The notes under the pieces are model-generated. The model was given only the letters and a program-made list of their open reading frames with translations, ran no database searches and was not told the origin of the DNA. DNA of 50,291 nucleotides from contig CALUHQ010000041.1 of NCBI GenBank assembly GCA_944320485.1, positions 1 to 50,291 on the forward strand. The letters are read 5' to 3'. Within the stretch, counting starts at the first letter, position 1, and every line of letters starts with the position of its first letter. Of this stretch, positions 37,254-44,915 are shown piece after piece. This stretch comes from Candidatus Methanomethylophilaceae archaeon. GTDB taxonomy: Archaea > Thermoplasmatota > Thermoplasmata > Methanomassiliicoccales > Methanomethylophilaceae. The position numbers and the translations under genes were made by a program.

Positions 37254-38273
37254 ATGAGGTTGGATGCGGTTCTGGCGGTGGCGGTCCTGTTGGTCTCGTC
37301 GGTGGCACTGGTTCATCTGGTGCCGGAGACAGACGCCGATGCGGAGGGGGTGGACACCTATTACTGCTACAGCTACGACCACGCCTACTACTATGACGGC
37401 GGGACCACCGACCTGGACGATGTGGAGTGGAGCGTCGTGGGTTACGTCGACGGCGTCGGGAGGGACCTTACGGTCATCGAGGATGACGACAGCGGTGTAT
37501 GGGCGATTTACCTGGTACATGAGGAGGTCGCCGAATGCGACTACATCATGGTCACCCAGACCGCCGTCAGGGGCGAGGTGAGGGTCTCCGAGACCGACTG
37601 CTACATCCCGGTGATGCATCTGGACGACGGTGAGAACCTCTTCGTCACCTTCCTCGACGGCCACTCGGATGCCGTGGTGGGGGCCGCATCCATAGGCCCG
37701 ACCACCGTGGTCCCTCTAGGCGGGGACTTCGTGCAGGTCCCTGATGCCCCGACCAGGCAGGGGTATGAGTTCACGGGATGGTTCACCGAGGACGGCGACC
37801 AGTTCGATCCAACAGACCCTGTGACATCCGACTTGTTGGTGTACGCCGGCTGGAAGTACACTGGTGGTGGCGGAAGCGGAGGGGATATCACAGTGGGGAC
37901 TCACACCGTGACCTTCCAGGTGACACCAGGGCTCCAGTATTCTGTTGACTCCAACAGCGGTGGCAGGGTAGTCTTCACGGTCTCCGTTGCTGAGGGATTT
38001 GTCCTTGAGGGAAGCCTCAGGGTGACTTCCAACGCAGGGACGTTGACGCATGTCGAGGGCATCTATACCCTGTCTGGGATAGCTACGGATATTGTCGTGA
38101 CCATCTACGGAGATGTGGATCCAGTTTCCGGTCCGGAGGATCCCACAGACCCTGAGGTCCCGGCGGATGACCCATCAAGCGGCGATTCGTTCCCGTGGTG
38201 GATCCTGATTGTGGTCATAGCCGTCGCAGTGGTGGCGATTCTGGCATACAGATACAATCTGGGACGTCTCTGA
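37254..38273 (+). CDS. Membrane-anchored surface protein with InlB B-repeat
   Basis: A 339-residue protein with an N-terminal signal peptide (LAVAVLLVSSVALVHLV). A Listeria-Bacteroides (InlB B) repeat lies near residues 160-200: QVPDAPTRQGYEFTGWF, then DLLVYAGWK. A Gly linker and another beta domain follow. The C-terminus is a Pro/Asp-rich spacer, a membrane helix (FPWWILIVVIAVAVVAILAY) and RYNLGRL facing the cytoplasm. It is therefore the only anchored member of the three secreted proteins and may hold the others at the cell surface. It starts 26 bases after the previous gene. Confidence 0.8.
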   Translation: MRLDAVLAVAVLLVSSVALVHLVPETDADAEGVDTYYCYSYDHAYYYDGGTTDLDDVEWSVVGYVDGVGRDLTVIEDDDSGVWAIYLVHEEVAECDYIMVTQTAVRGEVRVSETDCYIPVMHLDDGENLFVTFLDGHSDAVVGAASIGPTTVVPLGGDFVQVPDAPTRQGYEFTGWFTEDGDQFDPTDPVTSDLLVYAGWKYTGGGGSGGDITVGTHTVTFQVTPGLQYSVDSNSGGRVVFTVSVAEGFVLEGSLRVTSNAGTLTHVEGIYTLSGIATDIVVTIYGDVDPVSGPEDPTDPEVPADDPSSGDSFPWWILIVVIAVAVVAILAYRYNLGRL

Positions 38274-38289
38274 CGTCTGAAAACACTTA

Positions 38290-38344
38290 CGTCCCCGGAG
38301 GGGGACGGAAACACCATCTGTCCCGCCGCGGTTGTGGCGGGACA
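38290..38344 (+). terminator. Two tandem hairpins after the secreted-protein operon
   Basis: CGTCCCC (38290-38296) pairs with GGGGACG (38301-38307). TGTCCCGCC (38319-38327) pairs with GGCGGGACA (38336-38344). They begin 17 bases after the stop of the anchored protein and probably end its transcript. Confidence 0.6.
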
Positions 38345-38583
38345 TGGAACATGTCACCCTCATATGTGGCCTTCGTTACTTTCTGACGACATCCGGAAAC
38401 GCATGATTCGGTGTCTCCGGGGTTAGGGCTTCGATGTTTACAGAAGGGGGTGCTTTATATGGAGGTGTGGTCGCACTCGACAGGAGCGGATACCCGCTCC
38501 CGGATGCAGCTCAACCTCTTCTGACGGATAATAATGGGGCACCGTGCGGTCATGCTGACCGTTGGATGGCAGTGGATGCCGTG
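38345..38583. other. Gap between convergent genes, one further hairpin
   Basis: No gene is supported. GGAGCGG (38483-38489) pairs with CCGCTCC (38494-38500) and may serve as a 3' element for the minus-strand Cgi121-like gene. A TATA-like TTTATATG at about 38453-38460 has no obvious gene after it. Confidence 0.45.
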
Positions 38584-39042
38584 TCAGACCTTCAGCAGTT
38601 CCACCATCGCGACGTTCTCGACGGCCTGCTCTTCGGGAGACAGGAAGCAGTTCCTCAGCCCCAGCCTCTCGGCCTTCCAGGGTGTGGCATCCGCAATGGA
38701 GTCGTCCCGGGACATCCCGATGTCCTCCAGGCGCGGGTCGTCGATGTCCATGAGGACCGCCACATACTCGTCCCTGCCCTCCTTCGGCCTCATCTTGGCC
38801 ATGGCCTTGCCGATCTGCCTCTCCCAAGCACAATAGAGGATGATCTCGGTCGGTAGGGTCTTGGACCTGTTGGTGCCCTCGGCGAACGCCCTCTCGGCGT
38901 GCATGGCTGCCGACAGCGCGTGCCTTCCGCCGCAGACCATGTCCGGGTCCAGCAGGACGACGTCCCCTCCCATGGAGGTGAAGTGGTCAACAATCTCCTG
39001 GAATCCTGCCGCTCCCCTCATGCCGATGACTTGGAACCTCAT
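38584..39042 (-). CDS. KEOPS complex subunit Cgi121-like
   Basis: A 152-residue protein. The central helices (HALSAAMHAERAFAEGTNRS, then TLPTEIILYCAWERQIGKAMAKM) match the Cgi121/TPRKB pattern: A..A...g.n.a..l..E.LLY..g.rQI..A. Cgi121 is the accessory subunit of KEOPS, which makes the N6-threonylcarbamoyl modification of tRNA. I chose the ATG at 39042, since a TATA-like AAATACG lies about 27 nt ahead on the minus strand, rather than the upstream in-frame ATG at 39090. Other KEOPS genes are not in the window. It is divergent from thrB. Confidence 0.7.
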   Translation of the reverse strand: MRFQVIGMRGAAGFQEIVDHFTSMGGDVVLLDPDMVCGGRHALSAAMHAERAFAEGTNRSKTLPTEIILYCAWERQIGKAMAKMRPKEGRDEYVAVLMDIDDPRLEDIGMSRDDSIADATPWKAERLGLRNCFLSPEEQAVENVAMVELLKV

Positions 39043-39104
39043 GCCTCCGTCATCCCAATGAACGTATTTGATTCTTGACGGGTCGCGCACGCACGCGCCA
39101 AACC

Positions 39105-39112
39105 CTTATAAC
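39105..39112 (+). promoter_or_regulatory. TATA-like box of thrB-thrC
   Basis: CTTATAAC lies about 40 nt before the preferred thrB start, leaving a short leader with a GCAGGAAC stretch that may act as a ribosome site. Confidence 0.5.
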
Positions 39113-39151
39113 AAGTGTAGCGGTACCGCCCCGCAGGAACGCGTGAGCAAA

Positions 39152-40084
39152 ATGGCCGACGAATGGATCAGGATTGCAGCACCCGCGACGACCTCCAACA
39201 TCGGAGCGGGATTCGACGTATTCGGACTGGCGCTGAAGGAGCCCTTCGACATCATCGAGGGCAGGAAGATCGACTCGGGGATAGTCATCTCCGAGATCAC
39301 CGGACCCGGGTCCGAGAGCATCCCCACGGATCCCGAGCAGAACTCCGTGAGCATCGCGGCCGCGGAGGTCCTCAGGAGGTGCGAGGCCGACTTCGGTATC
39401 GAGATCAGGATCAAGAAGGGGATCCGTCCCTGCAGCGGCATCGGTTCGTCCGGCGCGTCCGCGGCCGGAGGCGCATTCCTGGCGCACATCCTCTGCGGCG
39501 AGAAGCTCACACCCACCGAGGTCGTGCTCTGCGCGGCCCACGCCGAGGACGTCACGTCCGGCGGCTTCCACGCCGACAACGTCGCGCCCTGCGTGCTCGG
39601 AGGATTCACCGTTATCCGCTCATACGAGCCCTTCGAGGTCATCTCGATCAGGCCCCCGGAGAACCTCGGCATCGTCGTGGCCATGCCGGATGTGATGGTA
39701 GCCACCAGGGACGCCAGGGCGGTCATCCCCATGGAGATACCCCTCAAGGACATGGTGTTCCACCTGGGCAACGCGGCGTGCATGGTTCACGGAATGCAGA
39801 CCGGCGACCTGGGCCTCATCGGCAGGTCCGTCAAGGACGCCGTCTTCGAGCCGGCCAGGGCCTCGCTGGTCCCCTACCTGAAGAAGGCCGAGGCCGCCGC
39901 GATGTCCCACGGCGCCATTGCGTCGTTCCTCGGAGGCTCCGGCCCCTGTATAATCTCATTCTACGACAAGAGCTCCCACGAGGGCGAGGCGATCGCGGAG
40001 AGCATCCGCGCGCTCTACGCCGAGAACGAGATGGGATGCGAGACCTGGATCACGGAGCCCGGCTCCGGTTGCAGGAGGATCTGA
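39152..40084 (+). CDS. thrB: Homoserine kinase
   Basis: This enzyme phosphorylates homoserine for threonine synthesis. The GHMP-kinase motifs are present: IAAPATTSNIGAGFDVFG at the N-terminus, the ATP loop RPCSGIGSSGASAAGGA near residue 95, and FLGGSGPCIISF near the C-terminus. The product has 310 residues, the usual length. I chose the ATG at 39152; a GTG at 39143 after GCAGGAA would add three residues and cannot be excluded. thrC begins 2 bases after the stop, so the pair is one operon. Confidence 0.94.
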   Translation: MADEWIRIAAPATTSNIGAGFDVFGLALKEPFDIIEGRKIDSGIVISEITGPGSESIPTDPEQNSVSIAAAEVLRRCEADFGIEIRIKKGIRPCSGIGSSGASAAGGAFLAHILCGEKLTPTEVVLCAAHAEDVTSGGFHADNVAPCVLGGFTVIRSYEPFEVISIRPPENLGIVVAMPDVMVATRDARAVIPMEIPLKDMVFHLGNAACMVHGMQTGDLGLIGRSVKDAVFEPARASLVPYLKKAEAAAMSHGAIASFLGGSGPCIISFYDKSSHEGEAIAESIRALYAENEMGCETWITEPGSGCRRI

Positions 40085-40086
40085 AC

Positions 40087-41307
40087 ATGGCAGCACACAA
40101 GGTAGTCTGCTGGGACTGCGGCGCGGAGGTGGACGACCCCTTCGTCAACACCTGTCCCAGATGCGGAGGTCTTCTGACAGTCAAGATGGACCTGGAGCCG
40201 GTGAAGGAGATGAAGCCCACCGACCTCCACTCCGAGCCCATTGGGGTCTGGAGGTACGCGCCCTTCATGCCGGTCGACCCGGCCCACAAGGTGTCCATCC
40301 AGGAGGGCGGGACCCCCCTGTACCCGACCAGGGCGCTGGGCGCCGAGATTGGCGTCGAGAACACCTTCGTGAAGTTCGAGGGACTCAACCCCACCGGCTC
40401 CTTCAAGGACAGGGGCATGACCATCGGCGTCTCCCACGCCAGCGAGCTGGGCGCCAAGGTGGTCGGATGCGCCTCCACCGGGAACACCTCCGCCGCCCTC
40501 GCAGCGTACGCTGCGAAGGCCGGCATGAAGTGCGCCGTGTTCCTGCCCTCAGGGAAGGTGGCCATGGGCAAGCTGGCCCAGGCCCTGTTCTTCGGCGCGA
40601 AGGTCCTGTCCATCGACGGGAACTTCGACGACGCCCTGGCCCTGGCCAGGAAGATGGCCGACGAGAGGAAGCTGTACCTCCTCAACTCCATCAACCCCTA
40701 CAGGCCCGAGGGTCAGAAGTCCGTGCTCTTCGAGATCATGGACCAGCTCAAATACGACGTCCCCGACAGGATCATTCTGCCCGTGGGCAACGCCGCCAAC
40801 ATCTGGGCCGTGTACAAGGCCATCACCGAGCTCCAGGAGGTGGGATGGATAGACAAGGTCCCGATGCTCACCGGCATCCAGGCGGAGGGCGCCTCGCCCG
40901 TAGCCAGCGCGTTCAGGCAGCACAAGGACGACTTCGTCCCGGAGGAGAACCCCGAGACCGTCGCGACCGCCATCAGGATCGGCAACCCGGTCAGCGGCAG
41001 GAAGGCCCTGAAGGCCATCTACTCCACCGGCGGCTATTCCACCACGGTCACCGACGAGGAGATCATCAGCGCCCAGCAGCTGCTGGGCAGGAGGGAGGGC
41101 GTCTGCGTGGAGCCCGCCTCCGCCGCGTCCGTGGCAGGGCTCAGGAAGCTCCGCCAGGAGGGCATCGTGGACAGGGACGAGAGGGTCGTGTGCATCTGCA
41201 CCGGGAACGGCCTGAAGGACCCCGACACCATCATCAACAACTGCGCCCCTCCGATAAAGTGCGGCAACTCCGTCGCCGACGTCGAGAGGATCCTCTCGCA
41301 GGATTGA
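40087..41307 (+). CDS. thrC: Threonine synthase
   Basis: This PLP enzyme turns O-phosphohomoserine into threonine. The PLP Lys lies in PTGSFKDRGM near residue 104; GCASTGNTSAA and CICTGNGLKDPD are the phosphate- and substrate-binding segments. The N-terminus carries a zinc-ribbon-like set, C8, C11, C23 and C26 (CWDCGAEVDD, then TCPRCGG), seen in many archaeal threonine synthases. The product has 406 residues. It follows thrB directly. A perfect terminator-like hairpin lies downstream. Confidence 0.95.
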   Translation: MAAHKVVCWDCGAEVDDPFVNTCPRCGGLLTVKMDLEPVKEMKPTDLHSEPIGVWRYAPFMPVDPAHKVSIQEGGTPLYPTRALGAEIGVENTFVKFEGLNPTGSFKDRGMTIGVSHASELGAKVVGCASTGNTSAALAAYAAKAGMKCAVFLPSGKVAMGKLAQALFFGAKVLSIDGNFDDALALARKMADERKLYLLNSINPYRPEGQKSVLFEIMDQLKYDVPDRIILPVGNAANIWAVYKAITELQEVGWIDKVPMLTGIQAEGASPVASAFRQHKDDFVPEENPETVATAIRIGNPVSGRKALKAIYSTGGYSTTVTDEEIISAQQLLGRREGVCVEPASAASVAGLRKLRQEGIVDRDERVVCICTGNGLKDPDTIINNCAPPIKCGNSVADVERILSQD

Positions 41308-41316
41308 AACCCGAAC

Positions 41317-41339
41317 GCGGGAGGGTGACTCCCTCCCGC
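41317..41339. terminator. Hairpin between thrC and hel308
   Basis: GCGGGAGGG (41317-41325) pairs with CCCTCCCGC (41331-41339) around a 5-base loop. It lies between two convergent genes and can serve both strands. Confidence 0.65.
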
Positions 41340-41365
41340 ATCGCATCTAATTTCTCACAACAATC

Positions 41366-43645
41366 TCAGAAGTCGAAGAGGCTGGACTGGCGAGGGCCGG
41401 ATGGTCTGTGCTCCCCCTCATTCACGGTTCCGGACGTCGTCTCCGACGGCGGCTCCCCGTAGGCTGCTGCCATCTCCTCCAACATGGCCTCCTCCTCGGA
41501 GGGGGACATGGAGGCGTAGGGGTCCTCGGCGGTCCTGGAGCCCACCTGCCCCTTCATCGACCTCGCCAGTGCCGGACCTATCTTCGGCATCGCGGCCAGC
41601 ACGGATTCGTCCGTGGCCGCTATGTCGTCCCTTGTGCGGTACCCTGCGTCGAACAGAGCCCTCGCCCTGGTCCTGCCCACGCCCCTGAGGGAGACAAGCT
41701 CTGACAGTTCCTCCTTGACACCGTACCTTATCCTGGTGGCCAGAGGGCGTATCCTGCGGATGGCGTCCGGGTTGAATATGTAGGCTATCTCGGACATGGC
41801 GTAGATTATCCAGTCCATGCGGTCCACCTTGGCCCTTATGTCCCCAGGGCCGATGCCCATGGACTGGGTTATCGTCTCCTCCGACACCTCCTCCATCCAG
41901 TCGCTGACGAGGGCGGCCGTCTTCAGGTCGCTCATGTAGTACTCTGGGTCGTAGTCCCTGGTGTCGTAGGGGTCCAGGAGCAGCTTCTCCGACCAGAGCT
42001 CGTCCTCGGCCTTCAGCCTGGCGTCGTCGCATTTCTTGGGGTACATCCCGACCACGTCTGGGGTCATTGCCGCGGCGATCAGGATGGGCATGGGCTCGGT
42101 GGAGTCATCGATCTCCAGAACGGCGTCCCTGAGCATGAACGCGGTCACTGGGTCTATGTAGAGGTCGGAGACCCTCTTGCCAAAGGGGAGGATGTCGATC
42201 AGGTCCCCCCTCCTGCGGACCATCTTCTCGGCGGCGAGGAAGTCCACCACGTCGCCGACGACGGTCTCTATCCCGAACATGCTGGAGGTGCACCCGAAGA
42301 AGGTGTCCCTCATGAAGTCGACCACGCCCTCGTCCGAGTCCGCGTCGCCGGTGGCTATGATGCCGAGGATGTGGCTCCTGAGGACCCTCTCCTGGAACAG
42401 CTTGGACGTGAGCCTCTCGGTGTCGTGGTCCACGTAGTCCTCCATCAGGTGGTCGGCGTCGCGGTCGTTCTTGGCAACCAGGATTGCCTCGCCGTAGGGG
42501 TCGTATCCGGGTCTGCCGGCGCGCCCGCACATCTGCTTGACCTCCATGACCGAGATCGGCGAGTTCGCGCCGTTCTCGTAGCGGTAGGTGTCCCTGACGA
42601 CCACCCTCCTGGCGGGCAGGTTGATGCCGGCCGCCAGCGTGGGGGTCGCCACTATCACCTTGATCTGCCCCGCCCTGAACGCGTCCTCCACGTACTTCCT
42701 CTGCCTGTAGGTGAGGCCGGCGTTGTGGAACGCCGCCCCCGACCTCACGCAGGACGCCAGCTTGCGTCCGGTGGCCGTGGTTTCGGAGTCGCCCTCCAGG
42801 ACCGAGACCTCGGAGTCGCCCAGGTCCCTGGAGGCCACGGGCTTCAGCAACCCTGATAGACGGACGGCCTCCGCCTCGGTGGACCTGCGGGAGTTGACGA
42901 ACACGAGGCACTGCCCTCCGTCGCCGACCGCCTGCATTACCAGGGACGACACGGCGTCGCCGTGGGGCGGGACCTCCTTGACGGTGCGGTCGCCGAAGGT
43001 TATGGACCCCCCGTCGTAGACGCCCTCCATCAGCGGGACGGGCCTCCAGTCGCTCCTGACCAGTGCTGCATGCAGCCATTCGGCCAGGTCGTCGGCGTTG
43101 GACACGGTGGCGGACAGGGCTATGACCTGCAGGTCGGACCTCCTGCGCATCATCTTGGTCAGGGCCACCTCCAATGTGGGCCCCCTGCCCGGGTCGTGGA
43201 TCATGTGGATCTCGTCGGCGATCACCAGCTTCACGCCGTCCATCCACCTGCTGCCGTGCCTGATCATGGAATCGGCCTTCTCGGACGTGGCCACCACTAT
43301 GTCGGCGTCCTCCAGGCCCCTGTCGTCGGAGTCCAGGTCGCCGGTGCTCATGTGAACCTTGATGCCCAGGTGCGAGAACTGCAGGAAGTCGTCCCTCTTC
43401 TCGGATGCCAGGGCCTTCAGGGGGACGATGTAGAGCACGCTGCCCTGCTTCAGGGCCAGCGTCTTGAGGGCTGCCGCGTATCCGATCAGCGACTTCCCGC
43501 TGGCCGTGGGGATGGCGGCGACGAGGTTCCTCCCCTCCAAAGCTATGGGTATGGCATCGGCCTGCGGCGGGTGGAGCTCCACGAACCCGGCCGAGGTCAG
43601 CGCATCCGCGACGCTGTCCGGCACGTCCAACTCGTCGACCCTCAT
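41366..43645 (-). CDS. Hel308-type DNA helicase
   Basis: A Ski2-like SF2 helicase that acts on stalled replication forks in archaea. Walker A AAIPTASGKSLIGY lies near residue 45 and DEIHMIHDPGRGP (DEIH) near 142. SATVSN is motif III and QMCGRAGRPGYD motif VI. The C-terminus has the ratchet domain and a helix-hairpin-helix region (LRGVGRTRARALFDAG). The last residues, QSSLFDF, fit a PCNA-interacting (PIP) box, which would tie it to the replication clamp. I chose the ATG at 43645; the longer frame to 43672 begins with TTG. The product has 759 residues. Confidence 0.93.
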   Translation of the reverse strand: MRVDELDVPDSVADALTSAGFVELHPPQADAIPIALEGRNLVAAIPTASGKSLIGYAAALKTLALKQGSVLYIVPLKALASEKRDDFLQFSHLGIKVHMSTGDLDSDDRGLEDADIVVATSEKADSMIRHGSRWMDGVKLVIADEIHMIHDPGRGPTLEVALTKMMRRRSDLQVIALSATVSNADDLAEWLHAALVRSDWRPVPLMEGVYDGGSITFGDRTVKEVPPHGDAVSSLVMQAVGDGGQCLVFVNSRRSTEAEAVRLSGLLKPVASRDLGDSEVSVLEGDSETTATGRKLASCVRSGAAFHNAGLTYRQRKYVEDAFRAGQIKVIVATPTLAAGINLPARRVVVRDTYRYENGANSPISVMEVKQMCGRAGRPGYDPYGEAILVAKNDRDADHLMEDYVDHDTERLTSKLFQERVLRSHILGIIATGDADSDEGVVDFMRDTFFGCTSSMFGIETVVGDVVDFLAAEKMVRRRGDLIDILPFGKRVSDLYIDPVTAFMLRDAVLEIDDSTEPMPILIAAAMTPDVVGMYPKKCDDARLKAEDELWSEKLLLDPYDTRDYDPEYYMSDLKTAALVSDWMEEVSEETITQSMGIGPGDIRAKVDRMDWIIYAMSEIAYIFNPDAIRRIRPLATRIRYGVKEELSELVSLRGVGRTRARALFDAGYRTRDDIAATDESVLAAMPKIGPALARSMKGQVGSRTAEDPYASMSPSEEEAMLEEMAAAYGEPPSETTSGTVNEGEHRPSGPRQSSLFDF

Positions 43646-43710
43646 GGACGGTCCAACAGTGCCAAGATTCAAAACGTCTTCCCATGGGAACCGATGATTC
43701 GATAGCCACC

Positions 43711-43720
43711 TTTAAAAAAG
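43711..43720 (+). promoter_or_regulatory. TATA-like box of the secreted transglutaminase-like gene
   Basis: TTTAAAAAAG lies about 30 nt before the ATG at 43742, in the gap to divergent hel308, and fits a leaderless start. Confidence 0.5.
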
Positions 43721-43741
43721 GGTGCGCGTAATCCCGTCACG

Positions 43742-44842
43742 ATGAGAGCAAAGGGCATGGCGGCGCTGGCCGCTTTCTGTTTCATAGCCCTGGTGGCGTT
43801 CCCGATGTCCGGGGCCGATGCCGGTTCCTCGGACGGGTACAGCTCGCAGCTGGACGCCGACGGGCAGCTGGTCTACTCGCAGGTCGCGGGGGCGCTCGAA
43901 GCCGTCCAGGCCGACCCGGTGAACACCGTCGGGGTGTCCGTCGACCTGAGGGATGCCCTGGTGCTGTTCGAGTCCACCGAGGATGCGGAGGCGTACGCCA
44001 GGGAGACTGTAAGGACCGCCCTCGCGGCTATGTACTACGAGGACCCGATGGCGGTCTGGCTCTGGGACCTCCCCGTGAAGGACGTGGAGGTCGAGGTCTC
44101 CACCGGCCCGGTCACCACCAAGCTGACCGACTCCGGATACGAGAAGGTCTACTTCGCGGCCACGGGCGTGAGCTTCACGCTGTCCGTCCCCGAGGACATG
44201 GCGGACGACCCGGCGACGGAGCAGAACGAGCTCGCCGACCGCATGGACAGTGTCAGGAAGGCCGCGGCGGCCATCTCTGTGGGAGGGAGCGTGAGCGAGA
44301 AGGTCAAGGCGATCGCCGACCGCCTCCACGGGATAAGGGACTCCGCGGACGAGGAGGGCCAGGTCAGCAACGCATACGACGCGCTGGTCGTCTCGCAGTC
44401 CTCCTCCGCCGGAATCGCGGCGGCGTTCAACTACGTGTGCCAGCTGAACGGCGTCGAGGTCATGACCGTCAGGGGCACCGTGTGCGACTACAAGGACGGC
44501 TCCACAGGGTCCACAGGATACTGGAACGTCGTCAGGGACGGGGACTCCTGGTACGGGGTCGACGTGAGCTGGTACGACGGCGACGACAGGTCCCCGCTCA
44601 TGGCGGGATACGGCACCGAGACGCCGGAATCCAACGGAGAGAGGTTCGGTGCCACCCACGTGGCCGACCTGGACATGACCTCCGGGAACTCCCTCGTGCC
44701 GGTGGCGATCTCCGCCGAGGGGTACTCGTGGCCGGACGACAGGACGTTCATGGAGAAGTGGGGCACCCACGTGTTCGCGGTGATCATCGTCGCGGTGATC
44801 GTGGGCGTGTTCGTCTACGCCATCAGGAAGGGCAACATCTGA
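43742..44842 (+). CDS. Secreted transglutaminase-like protein, active site lost, C-terminal anchor
   Basis: A 366-residue protein with a signal peptide (MAALAAFCFIALVAFPMSG) and a C-terminal membrane helix (VFAVIIVAVIVGVFVYAI) ending in RKGNI. The middle matches a transglutaminase/protease-like fold: AYDALVVSQSSSAGIAAAF, then GYWNVVRDGDSWYGVDVSWYD. In active members the first block has Cys (G-V-C-x-G-Y-A) and the second has HAWN. Here the Cys position is Ser (about S222) and the His position is Gly, while the Asp in VDVSW remains. It is thus probably non-catalytic and may bind peptides or sugars outside the cell. Membership rests on motif reading. Confidence 0.75.
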   Translation: MRAKGMAALAAFCFIALVAFPMSGADAGSSDGYSSQLDADGQLVYSQVAGALEAVQADPVNTVGVSVDLRDALVLFESTEDAEAYARETVRTALAAMYYEDPMAVWLWDLPVKDVEVEVSTGPVTTKLTDSGYEKVYFAATGVSFTLSVPEDMADDPATEQNELADRMDSVRKAAAAISVGGSVSEKVKAIADRLHGIRDSADEEGQVSNAYDALVVSQSSSAGIAAAFNYVCQLNGVEVMTVRGTVCDYKDGSTGSTGYWNVVRDGDSWYGVDVSWYDGDDRSPLMAGYGTETPESNGERFGATHVADLDMTSGNSLVPVAISAEGYSWPDDRTFMEKWGTHVFAVIIVAVIVGVFVYAIRKGNI

Positions 44843-44867
44843 CACTCCTGAAACGTGCACAATCAAT

Positions 44868-44876
44868 CTATAAATA
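44868..44876 (+). promoter_or_regulatory. TATA-like box of lonB
   Basis: CTATAAATA lies about 45 nt ahead of the ATG at 44916, so the message should have a leader of roughly 20 nt, with GGGGGA (44907-44912) as the ribosome-binding site. Confidence 0.6.
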
Positions 44877-44915
44877 CAGAATCAAACTAAGCGAAACAAT
44901 CACAACGGGGGAATT

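Noticed and set aside
38434-38856. 140-codon plus-strand frame after a TATA-like box
   Set aside because: Most of it is antisense to the Cgi121-like gene and shows no domain.
42105-43709. 534-codon minus-strand frame in hel308
   Set aside because: Same strand but another frame than the clear helicase; Arg/Gly-rich shadow.
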